This document shows, piece after piece, positions 55,183 to 64,000 of a stretch of DNA of 64,000 bases. The notes beneath the pieces are model-generated. The model searched no databases and was not told where the DNA came from. It saw only the letters and a program-made list of their open reading frames with translations. Source of the DNA: Bromus sterilis (Eukaryota; Streptophyta; Magnoliopsida; Poales; Poaceae); assembly GCA_950022295.1 (NCBI GenBank), contig OX465600.1, positions 295,785,782-295,849,781 of the forward strand. Direction: 5' to 3'. Numbering within the stretch: position 1 is the first letter of the stretch; each line of letters begins with the position of its first letter. A program made the translations under genes and the position numbers.

Positions 55183-56976
55183 ATGGCCCTGGAGACGACA
55201 AGCGCGGTGGTGGGGCTGGCCGTGCCCGCCATGAATCTCATCTACAAGATAAAACATGGGGCGGAGATGGCCACCCAGAACAAGGAGGAGTGCGACGACC
55301 TCGCGGGGCGTCTGTTGGTAGTGCACAAGATTCTGCCTCGCCTGAGGCTTGAGGGGCCGGGTGCGGCGGAAGCGCTCTCCGGGCTGTGTGACGTGCTCAA
55401 GGAGGCGGACGAGCTCGTCGGCGATTGCCACGAGCGGAGCGCGGCCAGCAAGCACGCCTTTTCCGGCGACCACGCGGAGAGGTTCAGTAAAGTCAACGGC
55501 AGGCTCAACTCCCACCTCATCCTCATCAATCTCTGCATCGACGTCGACGATACCCATCGCCGCCCTCCTGCAAGCACCAGCATAGTCGCTGCAGATGTCT
55601 ATAATGAGGTATCACCATCGCCGGCCTCCTGCTCCAGCTCTCGCGCTAACTGCTTTCTCTACTACTATTTTGTTGTCTGACTTGTGATTCTTTTTCCCTT
55701 CCGTTCCATTCAACACATGGTGGCAATGATCATAAGAGATTGGAAGCTGACGCAAGAGTTGCAGGTATATGTTCTATGATTCATTGATGTCTGTATGTAT
55801 GCCAAATGATAGTAATATTTTCATACTTACGCGATCAAGAACGTTTCTTTGGTAGTACGTAGTATTATGATTTAATTGAGGACTCACCGTCAAAAAATTT
55901 AATTGACCATAATTACATATCATATATTGTTGGGTTGGGCGGCCAACATCAAATCTAAGCTGCTTTCCTATGATCGATGATAACCATAATTACAAAACTG
56001 AACCGGTAATCAGACAATTTTACGTCTCTTCACTATGGCTGCTTTATTCGTCATCCCCATGTTCTGTTTGGCTTGCATTTCCTCATCTACTTACTATACC
56101 TTTTCGTTTCAATTTCTCAGTTGAGAGTAAGGCTCAGAGGACAATGAAAAATCGGCTAGAGGATATGAGTAAGTAAAACCGACCTCATGGCCTTTCTTCC
56201 TGCTGTATTTTACTTGTTTACCATATCAGGGATACTTAATATGCGACAACATGCTTTGAGCAGTGCAGCTAGTTTTCTTCCCTATCTATAAGAGGTTTTC
56301 CTTAATTTTTTATAAAAAAGACCACCTGTCGAATTTTATTATCAAAAGAGACCACCTATGAATACTATTGTCAAAACTACTCTGGCGGCACCCTGGCGAT
56401 GTGACACGTGGAAGGTGCCGCCGCGGGCAACGGTGGCACGTTGGGTGCAACGGAATCTGCTGCGCTAGTGGGCCATGCCGCCACAGACGCTGGCGGCAGG
56501 AGGTGACGTGGCGGTTGCCACCGTAGGGTCTGGCGGCACCTTGTGCATGCCCACATGCAGCCATGGGCAGAGGCGGGTATAGTGGCGGCGCCCTATGCAG
56601 ATTCCGTTGCACCCAACGTCCCGCCGTTGCCCGCGGCGGCACCTTCCACGTGTCACATCGCCAGGGTGCCGCCAGAGTAGTTTTGACAATAGTATTCAAA
56701 GGTGGTCTCTTTTGACAACAAAATTCGACAGGGGGTCTCTTCTGACAAAAAATCGCTTTCCTAGCTACGATGATAACCAAAATTAAAAAACTGAACCAGT
56801 AGTACCACAATTTGATGCCTCTTAATTATGGCTGCTTTATGTGTTATCCCCATGTTCTTTCTGTTTCCCTTGCATTTCCTCATATACTAGTATACCTTTT
56901 CATTTCAATTTCTCAGTTGAGAGTAAGGCTCGGTGGAAAAAAAGTACAACAGGAAGGATTGTGCGCGTAACACTAG
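55183..56976 (+). CDS. MLKL-NTD/MCAfunc-like protein, 5' exons (partial gene)
   Basis: Exon 1 (55183-55608, 142 codons) encodes MALETTSAVVGLAVPAMNLI, EECDDLAGRLLVVHKILPRL, LKEADELVGDCHERSAASKH and FSKVNGRLNSHLILINLCID. This is the helical bundle seen at the N-terminus of grass MLKL-like or MCAfunc-containing proteins, which often precede a kinase or repeat domain and act in membrane-associated signalling. The donor is gag|gtatca. Likely exon 2 is 55737-55764 (RLEADARVA), exon 3 56121-56168 (VESKAQRTMKNRLEDM) and exon 4 56917-56976 (ESKARWKKSTTGRIVRVTL); phases are compatible throughout. Exons 3 and 4 are tandem duplicates, with a foldback element between them. No kinase or later exon is visible; an LTR begins at 57438, so the gene looks 3'-truncated. 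Confidence 0.65.
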
Positions 56977-57060
56977 GTAAGTAAAACCGACTCCATGTTG
57001 TTTGCTCATGGTTTTTCTTCCTGCTGTATTTTACTTATTTAGCATATCAGGGCTACTTAA
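55966..57060 (+). repeat. Tandem duplication of an intron-exon module
   Basis: About 55966-56230 and 56755-57060 are related along their lengths: 'gatgataacca.aatta' start, 'atggctgcttta', 'cttgcatttcctcat', 'tttcaatttctcag', then gagagtaaggct and finally gtaagtaaaaccgac. Each copy holds one exon with the same acceptor and a GTAAGT donor. The segment between copies is the foldback element plus about 75 bases. Confidence 0.8.
56304..56754. mobile_element. 451-bp foldback MITE, Mutator-like, 9-bp target duplication
   Basis: Arms 56304-56460 and 56597-56754 are reverse complements. The inner ~120 bases are nearly identical (for example tactctggcggcaccctggc and its complement); the outer 35 are more diverged. 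Flanks read GTTTTCCTT (56295-56303) and GCTTTCCTA (56755-56763), a degenerate 9-bp duplication. The paralogous fragment at 25.6 kb has a single GCTTTCCTA and no insertion. No coding capacity. A transcript would form a hairpin of more than 150 bp. Confidence 0.85.
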
Positions 57061-57437
57061 TTAATGAGCGACAACGGGCTTTGAGCAGCAGTGCGGCTAT
57101 TTTAACTGCTATTGGACTCACCTCCTCTGAAATTGAAATTCGCTGACAGGTTTCCTCTAGATGTTCCGAATAACACAACTAGTTTGTTATTTTTTGATGG
57201 TCAAATAGTGAGTTGTCACCATACACATTGACAGTACAACAGAATTCTTAAAGTATGAGGGCTGGAAAAATAGGATTTTTTTTTACTTTAACACCGATAA
57301 TAGTTGCTGACAACTTTACGTGATGGCATCGACCAAATGTTGGTTAACTTGATGCCACTCAGCGTTAAGTTAGTGTCATGATTACCCTCAAAAAAAGTTA
57401 GTGTCATGATTTACATCAAATAATATTGTATACGCGT

Positions 57438-57736
57438 TGTTATAATACGACATGAACAATAACAAAAATAATAAGCAAAGAATGTAGAGGACACAAGATT
57501 TAACGTCGAAAACCTTTACAACAAACAAGGGAAAAAGTAGGGGAGCCGGCCAACAAACAACTTCATTATTTCGGGTGGTGTTTACAAACGCCGTGGGTGT
57601 ACAATGATACGATGAACCCTAGCCGGCGGCTTACAAGAAGTATATATAGTCCGCTTCGGCCCATGCCTCCGGCGGCGGGCCTCGCTCCGCTCCTCAAAAA
57701 ATAACCTACTTAATAGAATTTGGATCATATATAACA
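57438..57736 (-). mobile_element. Small solo LTR (299 bp)
   Basis: Ends are TGTTATAATA and CATATATAACA, a 7-base inverted TGTTATA/TATAACA. Flanks CGCGT (57433-57437) and CGTGT (57737-57741) are a 5-bp duplication with one change. On the minus strand a TATATATA at about 57639-57646 precedes a stretch ending 'catgtcgtattataaca', the layout of U3-R-U5, so I set it in minus orientation. No internal domain. Confidence 0.65.
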
Positions 57737-58135
57737 CGTGTGTCCATGGTTCAAGACTTGTCTGCACTTGCTAGCTGCAATGGTGAGCTGACCATTTGTC
57801 AAAGTAATAGCCTATGCGGCACCACGAAGTTTGACTTAGAGCATCTCCACCGGCGCCCCCCAAATAGGCGCCGGCAGGGGCGCCGGCACTACCCTATCGG
57901 GAGGCGCCGACACTGCATCCTTAATTTGGAAAAGACCTCCTCACACCGGCACCCCCCAAAACAAAGTCCCAATAAGAATTATTAACGAAAATAATGATTT
58001 TAACTCTACTTGTTGCTACATCTCTATCCTACTTGTCGCCCGGCTGTGCATTGGACGGCCCAACATCGCCGTTCCCTCGCTTCACGTACGTCGCGTTCTC
58101 TGCGTCCTCCTCCGCCGCCAACGCCTCACAGAACG

Positions 58136-58420
58136 CTAATTCTGCGGCCGCCGCCTCCGCCCGCAGCTACTGCTCCAGCTCTTCTCGCCGCCTCCGCATC
58201 CGCGCCTGCGTCTCCTCCACACACGCCGCCGCTGCCGCAGTTCCTTCACACACACCCGCTGCTCCACCTCCCCCCGCCGCCTCCACCGCGCGTCCGCCTT
58301 CCGCTGTCGGTAGTTAGTGACCGAACCAGCTCTGGTTGCTGCACATGCCGCCTCCTCCCACAGATCCACGAGCTTCGGGTCCTCTTCGACGACGTCGATG
58401 CGCGGATCATACATTGTGGG
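58136..58420 (-). pseudogene. Degenerate copy of the coiled-coil ORF
   Basis: On the minus strand the segment near 58411-58330 encodes MYDPRIDVVEEDPKLVDLWE then EAACAATRAGS, aligning with the N-terminus of the intact-looking copy at 61363 (VEEDPDLVENEQWEEAALAA). The rest is Arg-rich (WRRRGEVEQR) and frameshifted. The upstream strand has the same 'gcgggaaactctcccgc'-like stretch as the other copy. It is a truncated duplicate. Confidence 0.65.
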
Positions 58421-58587
58421 TTTGGTTATGTGTGGAGTGTTATGGGGAGGGAAGGAGGGGATATATAGACATGAGTGGAGGTGGGAAACTCTCCCGCGCG
58501 GCGTCGTGGCGGGAACTCTCCCATGCGTGGCCACACGCATTTGGACGATGAACATAACTAAAATTAGACAATAACTCTACTTATTGC

Positions 58588-60559
58588 CTGCCATCTTAGG
58601 AGGGCTCCAACCATGATCTTCAAGCTCGTCTTTCGCAAAGCCTTCGACTCCGTCTGCTGGGCCTCTCTTTTCACCATCCTCCATGCCAGAGGTTTCCCTG
58701 ACTCCTGCATTGAGTGGCTCAAATCTCTTCTCGATTCCGGTAAGACGGCTATCCTTCTCAACGGCACACCCGGCGCGTGGATTAACTGCAAAGCGGGTCT
58801 TAGGCAAGGAGCCCCGCTATCCCCCTACCTGTTCATCATTGTCGCCGACCTCCTCCAACGCATGATTTCTCATGCTTTCTCCCCCGATCATCTTTGCCAC
58901 ACAATATACCCAAACCGCCCCCCCCCCCCACCGTTCTCCAGTACGCCGACGATACCTTAATAATTGCTCAGGCCTCCACCTCTGCGGCCGTCACCCTCTA
59001 ACACATCCTTGACGATTTTGCACTCGCCACGGGGCTCCACCTAAACTTCGGCAAAACCATGTTTGTTCCCCTACATACCCCCACCGCCATGGATTCACAC
59101 GTGGCCAGAACTTTCGGATGCCCCATCTCAGCCTTCCCCCAGGTGTATCTTGGCCTTCCCCTTTCCCACAAAAACCTCCCCTCTTCCGCTTTCGAACCCA
59201 TTATCCAGAGATTTCTCAAGTACCTCACCGGTTGGACTGCTAAGCTCCTGTCCAAGGGGGCACGACTAACCCTTCTATCCTCCACCCTCGACTCCCTCAC
59301 TACTTACTTCATGTCGGTTTTCCGCCTTCCTAAGGGTATCCTCGCCAAGCTTGACGCTATCCGTCGCTCCTTCTTCTGGAAGGCCGAGGAGAAATGCTCC
59401 GGTGCGGCTTGCCTCATTGCCTGGAAAGATGTATGTCTTCCCAAAGACCAAGGAGGGCTAGGCATTAAGAACCTGCAACTTCAAAACGACTGTCTGGTCA
59501 TGAAATTCGCTGCCAAAACCTTGCTTGTGCCTCACCCGCCTTGGGTCGACTGATTCCACTCCCAATACCCCCTCGACTCTAACCGCGCCCCGACCAACAC
59601 TTCCTTCCTATGGAAGACCGTGCACGACCACATGCCCGCCCTTCAGAACATCTCCTTTGTCCTCACCAACGATGGAACCTCTACCTTCTTTTGGCTTGAC
59701 TCCTGGCTCACAAGCCAACCCCTCGCGACTACCTACCCCCACTTGTTCTCCCACGCCACCAATGCTAATGTTCGGTTGTGCCATGTTATGCATAATGGTT
59801 TGCCAGCTTACCTTCGGGATCGCCTAACTGTAACTGCCTCTTTGGAGGTCGATGCTATTTTGTTGTTACTGCAGGATGTTATGCTCAGCGATGCGCCGGA
59901 TGATCGCTTTCTTCACCATGGTTCGGACTTCTCCTCTCGTGGCGCCTACTCTTTGCTACTGCCCGGCAGGGATGTCGACCGCCACGCGCGTCACATCTAG
60001 AGCTCCTCGGTTCCCATTAAGGTTAAGGTCTTTGGTTGGCTGCTTTGTCGTAACAGGTTGAACACCCGGGCGAACCTGTTTCGCAAGACGATCACCGCTG
60101 ATGCTTCCTGCCTGACGTGCGACCACCACTTCGAGGATGCTACTCACCTTGCCTTTACTTGCCCGGCGGCAGCCCAGATTTGGCTGGTGCTTGGCATCGA
60201 CACGCCCTCGACCATGGAGGACATTTGGGAGGCCCGCACTCCGCCCGGACTGGACCTCTTCATCTGGCCTTCTGTCGCTCTCACCATCCTGTGGAAGCTG
60301 TGGGATTCTCGTAACGCTCTCGTCTTCAGAGGGGAGCGCCACGACGCCGCGACCACTATGCGGAACATTGTATCTGACTTCTCCCTTTGGATCCACCGTT
60401 TTAGGACACCAGCTTGTACTGAGGCCGCCATGTCTTGGCGGAACTACCTCTCTTCTCGACCCTTTCTCTAATGTAAACTGGTTTGTGGACTCGGCTTCAG
60501 ACTCTTTGAGTAATATATTCAGGTGGGGAGCCTTTCCCCCCCGGTGATTGTTCAAAAAA
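58588..60559 (+). mobile_element. 5'-truncated plant LINE (third family)
   Basis: About 1970 bases of LINE ORF2 ending in an A7-8 tail, with a perfect 15-bp target duplication. Starts within the reverse transcriptase. This truncated-at-5', A-tailed form is the normal product of target-primed reverse transcription. Confidence 0.93.
58613..60471 (+). pseudogene. LINE ORF2 C-terminal part: RT and zf-RVT
   Basis: Segments: LVFRKAFDSVCWASLF and LRQGAPLSPYLFIIVADLLQ (reverse transcriptase fingers and palm); the catalytic YADD at 58940-58951 just after a run of 13 or so C residues where the frame shifts; LATGLHLNFGKTMFVPLHTP; the RT-thumb block YLGLPLSHKNLPSSAFEPII; the FFWKAEEK block; a stop near 59551 and another at 59998. 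The zinc-binding end has CLTCDHHFEDATHLAFTCPA near 60106-60165 and WKLWDSRNALVFRGE. The third residue of F-D-K-A/F-D-S-V motifs is in place. Three interruptions make it inactive. Confidence 0.9.
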
Positions 60560-60576
60560 AACTCTACTTATTGCTA

Positions 60577-60621
60577 CTCCCTCCGTCCCATAATATAGTA
60601 ACGTTTTTTGAACTGAGGGAG
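60577..60621. mobile_element. Stowaway MITE relic (45 bp)
   Basis: CTCCCTCCGTCCCATAATAT at the left and GAACTGAGGGAG at the right, flanked by TA at 60575-60576 and 60622-60623. The left terminal repeat is complete but the right one is shortened, so an internal deletion has removed most of a usual ~80-170-bp Stowaway. It directly abuts the right copy of the LINE target duplication. Confidence 0.75.
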
Positions 60622-60633
60622 TACGTCTCTAAC

Positions 60634-61363
60634 CTACTGGGCGCTCGCTGGTGCGTTGGACGGACCCGCCCCGTCATACCCATACTTCTCGTACTGGGCG
60701 CGCCGCCTCGCCCTCCGCTCCTCCGTGTTGATCGCACGGCGAATCGGCTCTTCCTCGAGGAGTCGTTTCCTCTGCTCGGCGGACAAGCGTTGTTCTGCCT
60801 CGATAGAGAGCTTGATGGCACGGTGCCACTCCTCCTCGATGGCTGCCTTAAGGGCACGAGCGTCCTCCTGCTTCTTCTTGAGCGACTCGAATGATGCGAG
60901 GAGAGCATTCTGATGGGATGTCTGCTCCGCCACTGTGGGCGGGCCGTCCATCCAGTCAAAGGTGTCGTCATCCTCCGCTGCTGCCTCCGCCGGCCGCAAA
61001 CGCCTAGTAGGCGGCGGCGCCCGCGGCTGCCGACTCCACCCGGAGCTGCTTCTCCAGTTCCTCCCGCCGCATGTGATGCTCGATTGCCTCCCTACGAATC
61101 CGCTCCTGCAGCTCCTTCTGACGATGATGGTGATGCAGTTCATTCTGCCGCCGCCACCGCTCTTGCAGCTCCTGGCGGCGCGCGTACGCCTCCCGCTGCC
61201 GCTGCCGCTCTTCCACCTTCCGTTGCAGCTGCTCCGCCGCCACCCTCTGCCGCTCATCCCTAAGGTGCGCTTGGACCGTCGCCGCTAGCGCAGCCTCCTC
61301 CCACTGCTCATTCTCCACGAGATCTGGGTCCTCCTCCACGGCGGCTGTGAGACGATAAGACAT
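60634..61363 (-). CDS. Coiled-coil protein carried by the Harbinger-class element (one frameshift)
   Basis: From ATG at 61363 the minus strand encodes MSYRLTAAVEEDPDLVENEQ, then about 80 residues of Arg/Glu/Gln heptad-like sequence (REAYARRQELQERWRRQNEL; IRREAIEHHMRREELEKQLR). A frame change near 61010-61030, in a GC-rich Ala/Pro stretch, leads to DDDTFDWMDGPPTVAEQTSH, a second helical part (LLASFESLKKKQEDARALKA; KLSIEAEQRLSAEQRKRLLE) and a basic C-terminus ending near 60634. Total about 235 residues. The helical pattern predicts a long coiled coil. I remember similar hypothetical proteins in Triticeae annotations but know no function. The position between Harbinger-type ends suggests element cargo. 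Confidence 0.5.
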
Positions 61364-61735
61364 TGTGGGCTAGGTATTGGTGTTCTGTGGAGAGCGCGCC
61401 GGTGTGAGTTGATATAGACCGGCGTTGAGGCGGGAAACTCTCCCGCACACCGTCGAGGCGGGCACCTTTCCCGCGTCGTTTTTAATGCAACCCACCGCCT
61501 CCTCTCGCTGCCAGTTGGAGCCCACACTCGAAAACCGATGTGGCGCGAGGCGCCGGCGCGCCGGTTTGGCGCCCTTCACGAAGAGGCTGGAAAGGGGTCA
61601 CTGGCGCTTCTATTGGGCTTGAAAGAGCGCTGCCGCTTCTTTATTGGGCGCGCCGGTGTGAGCCCAAAATGAGCGTCGGCCCCGAAAACCGTTTGGGGAG
61701 CGTTATCATCGGAAGCGCCGGTGGAGATGCTCTTA

Positions 61736-62015
61736 GGGCACTCTCAATGCTTGTATCTTAGTACGTAATCATATGCATTTTGCTTATGTGGCATGGTATT
61801 TAATGAAGAAAGAGATAGAGGTTGTATCTTAGCTAAGATAACCCTTGCACGTGGCCATATGCAAAAAGCATGGTTAGACCAATCACATTTATGCATGAAG
61901 CTGAAATCATTAAATAAGATACAACATATAAGAAACAATGCATTGTGGGGGTTGTATCTTAAATTTGTGTTGCTCCTATGATATCGTGCTAAGAAACAAT
62001 GCATTGGAAGAGCCC
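61736..62015. mobile_element. Tourist-like MITE 1 (280 bp)
   Basis: Starts GGGCACTCTCAATGC and ends GCATTGGAAGAGCCC, near-perfect inverted ends, flanked by TTA on both sides. Interior AT-rich with repeated gtatctta / taagatac motifs. Its left TTA is also the right TTA of the Harbinger-class element. Confidence 0.88.
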
Positions 62016-62018
62016 TTA

Positions 62019-62300
62019 GGGCACTCCCAATGCTAGTATCTTAGCACGATATCATAGACATTTTGCTTATGTGGCATAGCACTTAATGAAGAAAGAGAGG
62101 GAGGTTGTATTTTAGCTAAGATACAACCCTTGCACGTGACCATATGCAAAAAGCATTATTAAACCAATCACATGTATGCATGAGACCAAAATCATTAAAT
62201 AAGATACAACTCCTAAGAAACAATGCATTGTGATGGTTGTATCTTAAGTTTTTATTGCTCCTATGATGTTGTGCTAAGATACAATGAATTGGGAGAGCCC
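62019..62300. mobile_element. Tourist-like MITE 2 (282 bp)
   Basis: Same family as the preceding MITE and same orientation: GGGCACTCCCAATGC to GAATTGGGAGAGCCC. It shares the TTA at 62016-62018 with MITE 1 and has TTA at 62301-62303 on the right. The two copies match along their whole length with scattered differences. Confidence 0.88.
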
Positions 62301-62351
62301 TTAAAGAGTTGGCTTATGCCGGCTGTTTCGCTTCCCCGCATGACACAGTTA

Positions 62352-62788
62352 GAGCATCTCCCTACCACCTTTGTCGCCGCCGGCGCCTCGCCACCGCAAG
62401 GCAGCCGCTACCCCACCGCCAAACACACCGTAAAAGGGCCGTTGCTCGCCCTGCTGTCCTTTCCCGACCCATCACACCGGCGACACAAAAGGGCCGTTGT
62501 GTGGAACTATGTATTTGTACTGCATGTTGTGCGTCGAGCTGCGCTGAATTTGCGCGGAATTTGGGCCGAAATTTCATGTTTGCTTTGAATTTAGCCGAAT
62601 CTAGGACGATTCTGCGCCGATTTCAGGCGCCCGGAGGAATCTACATCGAATCTCGTCGCTTGGGGGCGGTCTTGGGGCCGCGGCTGGGGGTCGGTCGCTC
62701 CAAGCCATATTCGTCGTCCGAGCGCTTTCCAAGCGGCGCTAAAATAGCGCCGAAAAACGGCTTGGGGGCCGAACGGCTGAAGATGCTC
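62352..62788. mobile_element. Harbinger-class MITE (437 bp)
   Basis: Starts GAGCATCTCCCTACC and ends CGGCTGAAGATGCTC with TTA at 62349-62351 and 62789-62791. The outer ten bases match the ends of the element at 57839-61732. The interior is GC-rich and has no recognisable protein. Confidence 0.75.
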
Positions 62789-62791
62789 TTA

Positions 62792-64000
62792 CCCCTGCAG
62801 TATGTTGTCAGTTAATGCCATGTGACAATGATAAACATTGTCCTCGTGGGGTGCCGTGTGTCAGCAGATACAGGTGATTTGTAGTGTGAGAGCTTGATTA
62901 GAGAATGGGACCGAACTATTACCTATCAGCCTGACCGAATCTAAAATTCTAAATGCTCAATCGTGCGGCTCCTAAGGGGGTGGTATAGGCCACGGGTGGC
63001 TAGGGCACATTAGCGTATAATAATATAGTGACACAATAAGGACACTTTGTTGTTCTTGTTCTGAACTCTGGTATTACCTAATTACTTGAAATTTTCTGCT
63101 ATTTTGTTGGCTGGCTCACTTCATCTTATACCTACTATTCTTGTCATTTGTGCAGGAATAGTTTGTTTGAATCCAGGTTATGTTATTTTTGCTGCATGTG
63201 GCGTATGAAGACACATGATCTAGTCTTTGACCGGATCCAGCAACGGCGACACTTGTGTGTTTCTGAATGTGTTGCTTTTGGAGAAACTTCTCATGGCTTG
63301 TGTGTTATCAGGACAGTGGCTACTATCGTTGTAGGTTAATGTCGCCTTACATATTTTTATTTTATTATTTGGATGTGTACATTCTCGTTGACTTGAATTG
63401 CTCGTGATATTGAGTTATTGCAGAGGCCAGAGTGTACTTGATATTTTTCGGATATTCATACATTACCTTTATCGAAAAATTATTGATGATTGTCAAGATG
63501 CATTATTTTGACGTGAATGGATGTTTTGTTTGGAAATCATATCCGAAATGAAGGGAAACTCTTTATGTCACCCTTTGTACGACTTTTGACATGGATATGA
63601 TAATATGAAATCATATCCGAAATGAAGGGAAACTCGGTTCGTGTCTGTAATAACAGGGCATGATGAACTAGTCCAGGTGTTACTGGATCACTTCCACACA
63701 AGATTTCTAGATTTTCTTACTGAAATGGATTGTTGTGAACATTTACTAGATTTTCTTACCGAAACGAGTATTTGAAAAAATATCTCAAATCTTTGGCTAC
63801 ACATTATATCTTGAAATCTGTACTAGTGTAAATTGTGTTTTATGAGTAATATTTCCTTGAGAATTCGCTTGTACTACTAGAAATCTCCCCCACCTCTCTT
63901 GTTATACATTCAAGTTGAGCCTGCTGATTGAAGAAATCCCCTGTTTTTGTTCATTTCCAGTGTATGTCAGGTGTATTACTAGTAGGAAAGTTGCATTACA
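62792..64000. other. Unassigned sequence, possibly gene-flanking
   Basis: No domain recognised. A 29-base direct repeat (gaaatcatatccgaaatgaa...) lies at 63533-63561 and 63607-63635, and a shorter one (tagattttcttac) at about 63711 and 63748. The short open frame near 63148-63339 has Cys-rich, unremarkable content. Base composition resembles introns or untranslated sequence of a gene beyond the window, but that is inference. Confidence 0.3.

Larger units (their letters stand above)
58573..60574. repeat. 15-bp target duplication of the truncated LINE
   Basis: AACTCTACTTATTGC occurs at 58573-58587 and again, directly after the A tail, at 60560-60574. Confidence 0.93.
57839..61732 (-). mobile_element. 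PIF/Harbinger-class element (TTA target) with tandem internal duplication
   Basis: Ends are GAGCATCTCCACCGGCGC and its exact complement, flanked by TTA at 57836-57838 and 61733-61735, the target preference of PIF/Harbinger elements. It contains a minus-strand coiled-coil gene at 60634-61363, a shorter degenerate copy of that gene at about 58136-58420, a LINE at 58588-60559 and a tiny Stowaway relic. The two gene copies are preceded (plus-strand left side) by the same 'aactctactt(a/g)ttgc' segment, so an internal unit was duplicated head to tail. No transposase is present; it would be moved in trans. Confidence 0.72.

Noticed and set aside
60577..60621. Reading the CTCCCTCCGTCCCATA stretch as a gene promoter element
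   Set aside because: It is the standard Stowaway terminal repeat and is flanked by TA on both sides.
1..64000. CRISPR arrays, bacterial operons, phage or organellar blocks, tRNA or rRNA genes
   Set aside because: The repeats present are tandem or dispersed transposon repeats without regular spacer arrays; all coding remnants are plant nuclear families; no cloverleaf or rRNA sequence was recognised.

Overview
The window is plant nuclear DNA, almost certainly from a Triticeae grass (wheat, Aegilops, barley or a relative). The basis is the repeat content: copia LTRs of the BARE/Angela/WIS type, a gypsy element of the tRNA-Asp-primed Athila/Tat type, Stowaway and Tourist/Harbinger MITEs, CACTA ends, plant L1-type LINEs, and gene relics of families expanded in grasses (F-box/LRR, FAR1, MLKL-NTD-like). 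I found no organellar, bacterial or viral gene blocks, no tRNA or rRNA gene, and no complete host gene. Almost everything is transposon or pseudogene.

Layout. 1-4.6 kb: unassigned sequence plus a long-inverted-repeat element. 4.6-6.2 kb: frameshifted F-box/LRR pseudogene (minus strand) with a 299-bp solo LTR at its 5' side. 7.0-8.6 kb: decayed FAR1/MULE-transposase-type gene. 9.3-10.4 kb: hAT element ending inside a serine-protease relic. 10.8-24.9 kb: one plant L1-type LINE (ORF1 and ORF2 remnants), split by a 7.7-kb gag-protease-only Athila-like element (TSD GTGGG) and by a 1.3-kb solo copia LTR (TSD ATGTG). 25.0-26.5 kb: tail of a second LINE, a fragment of a host gene seen again at 56 kb, and CACTA subterminal repeats. 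26.6-40.4 kb: a complete but broken 13.8-kb gypsy element (two 4362-bp LTRs, TSD CCAAG), inserted in another piece of the Athila-like family. 41-44.8 kb: low-information repeats and a second hAT copy. 44.8-53.1 kb: the C-terminal half of a PIF/Harbinger transposase, split by a reverse-oriented solo LTR of the same gypsy family (TSD GAGCT), which itself holds a 5'-truncated copia element. 53-55 kb: CACTA, hAT and Stowaway fragments. 55.2-57.0 kb: the 5' exons of an MLKL-NTD/MCAfunc-like gene with a duplicated exon and a 451-bp foldback element. 57.4-62.8 kb: a small solo LTR, then a cluster of TTA-target elements, one hosting a truncated LINE. 62.8-64 kb: unassigned.

The order of events can be read from target-site duplications: LINE before Athila-like element and copia solo LTR; Harbinger before gypsy LTR before copia; Harbinger-like element before LINE. 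No coordinated gene system is visible. The most unusual structures are a roughly 52-54-bp tandem expansion of the segment encoding the reverse-transcriptase YVDD catalytic motif in the truncated copia element (about 46.16-46.46 kb), a chain of TTA-target elements sharing TTA triplets (57.8-62.3 kb), and a foldback element whose empty site survives in a paralogous gene fragment 31 kb away. All similarity statements were made by eye; no alignment or database search was run.
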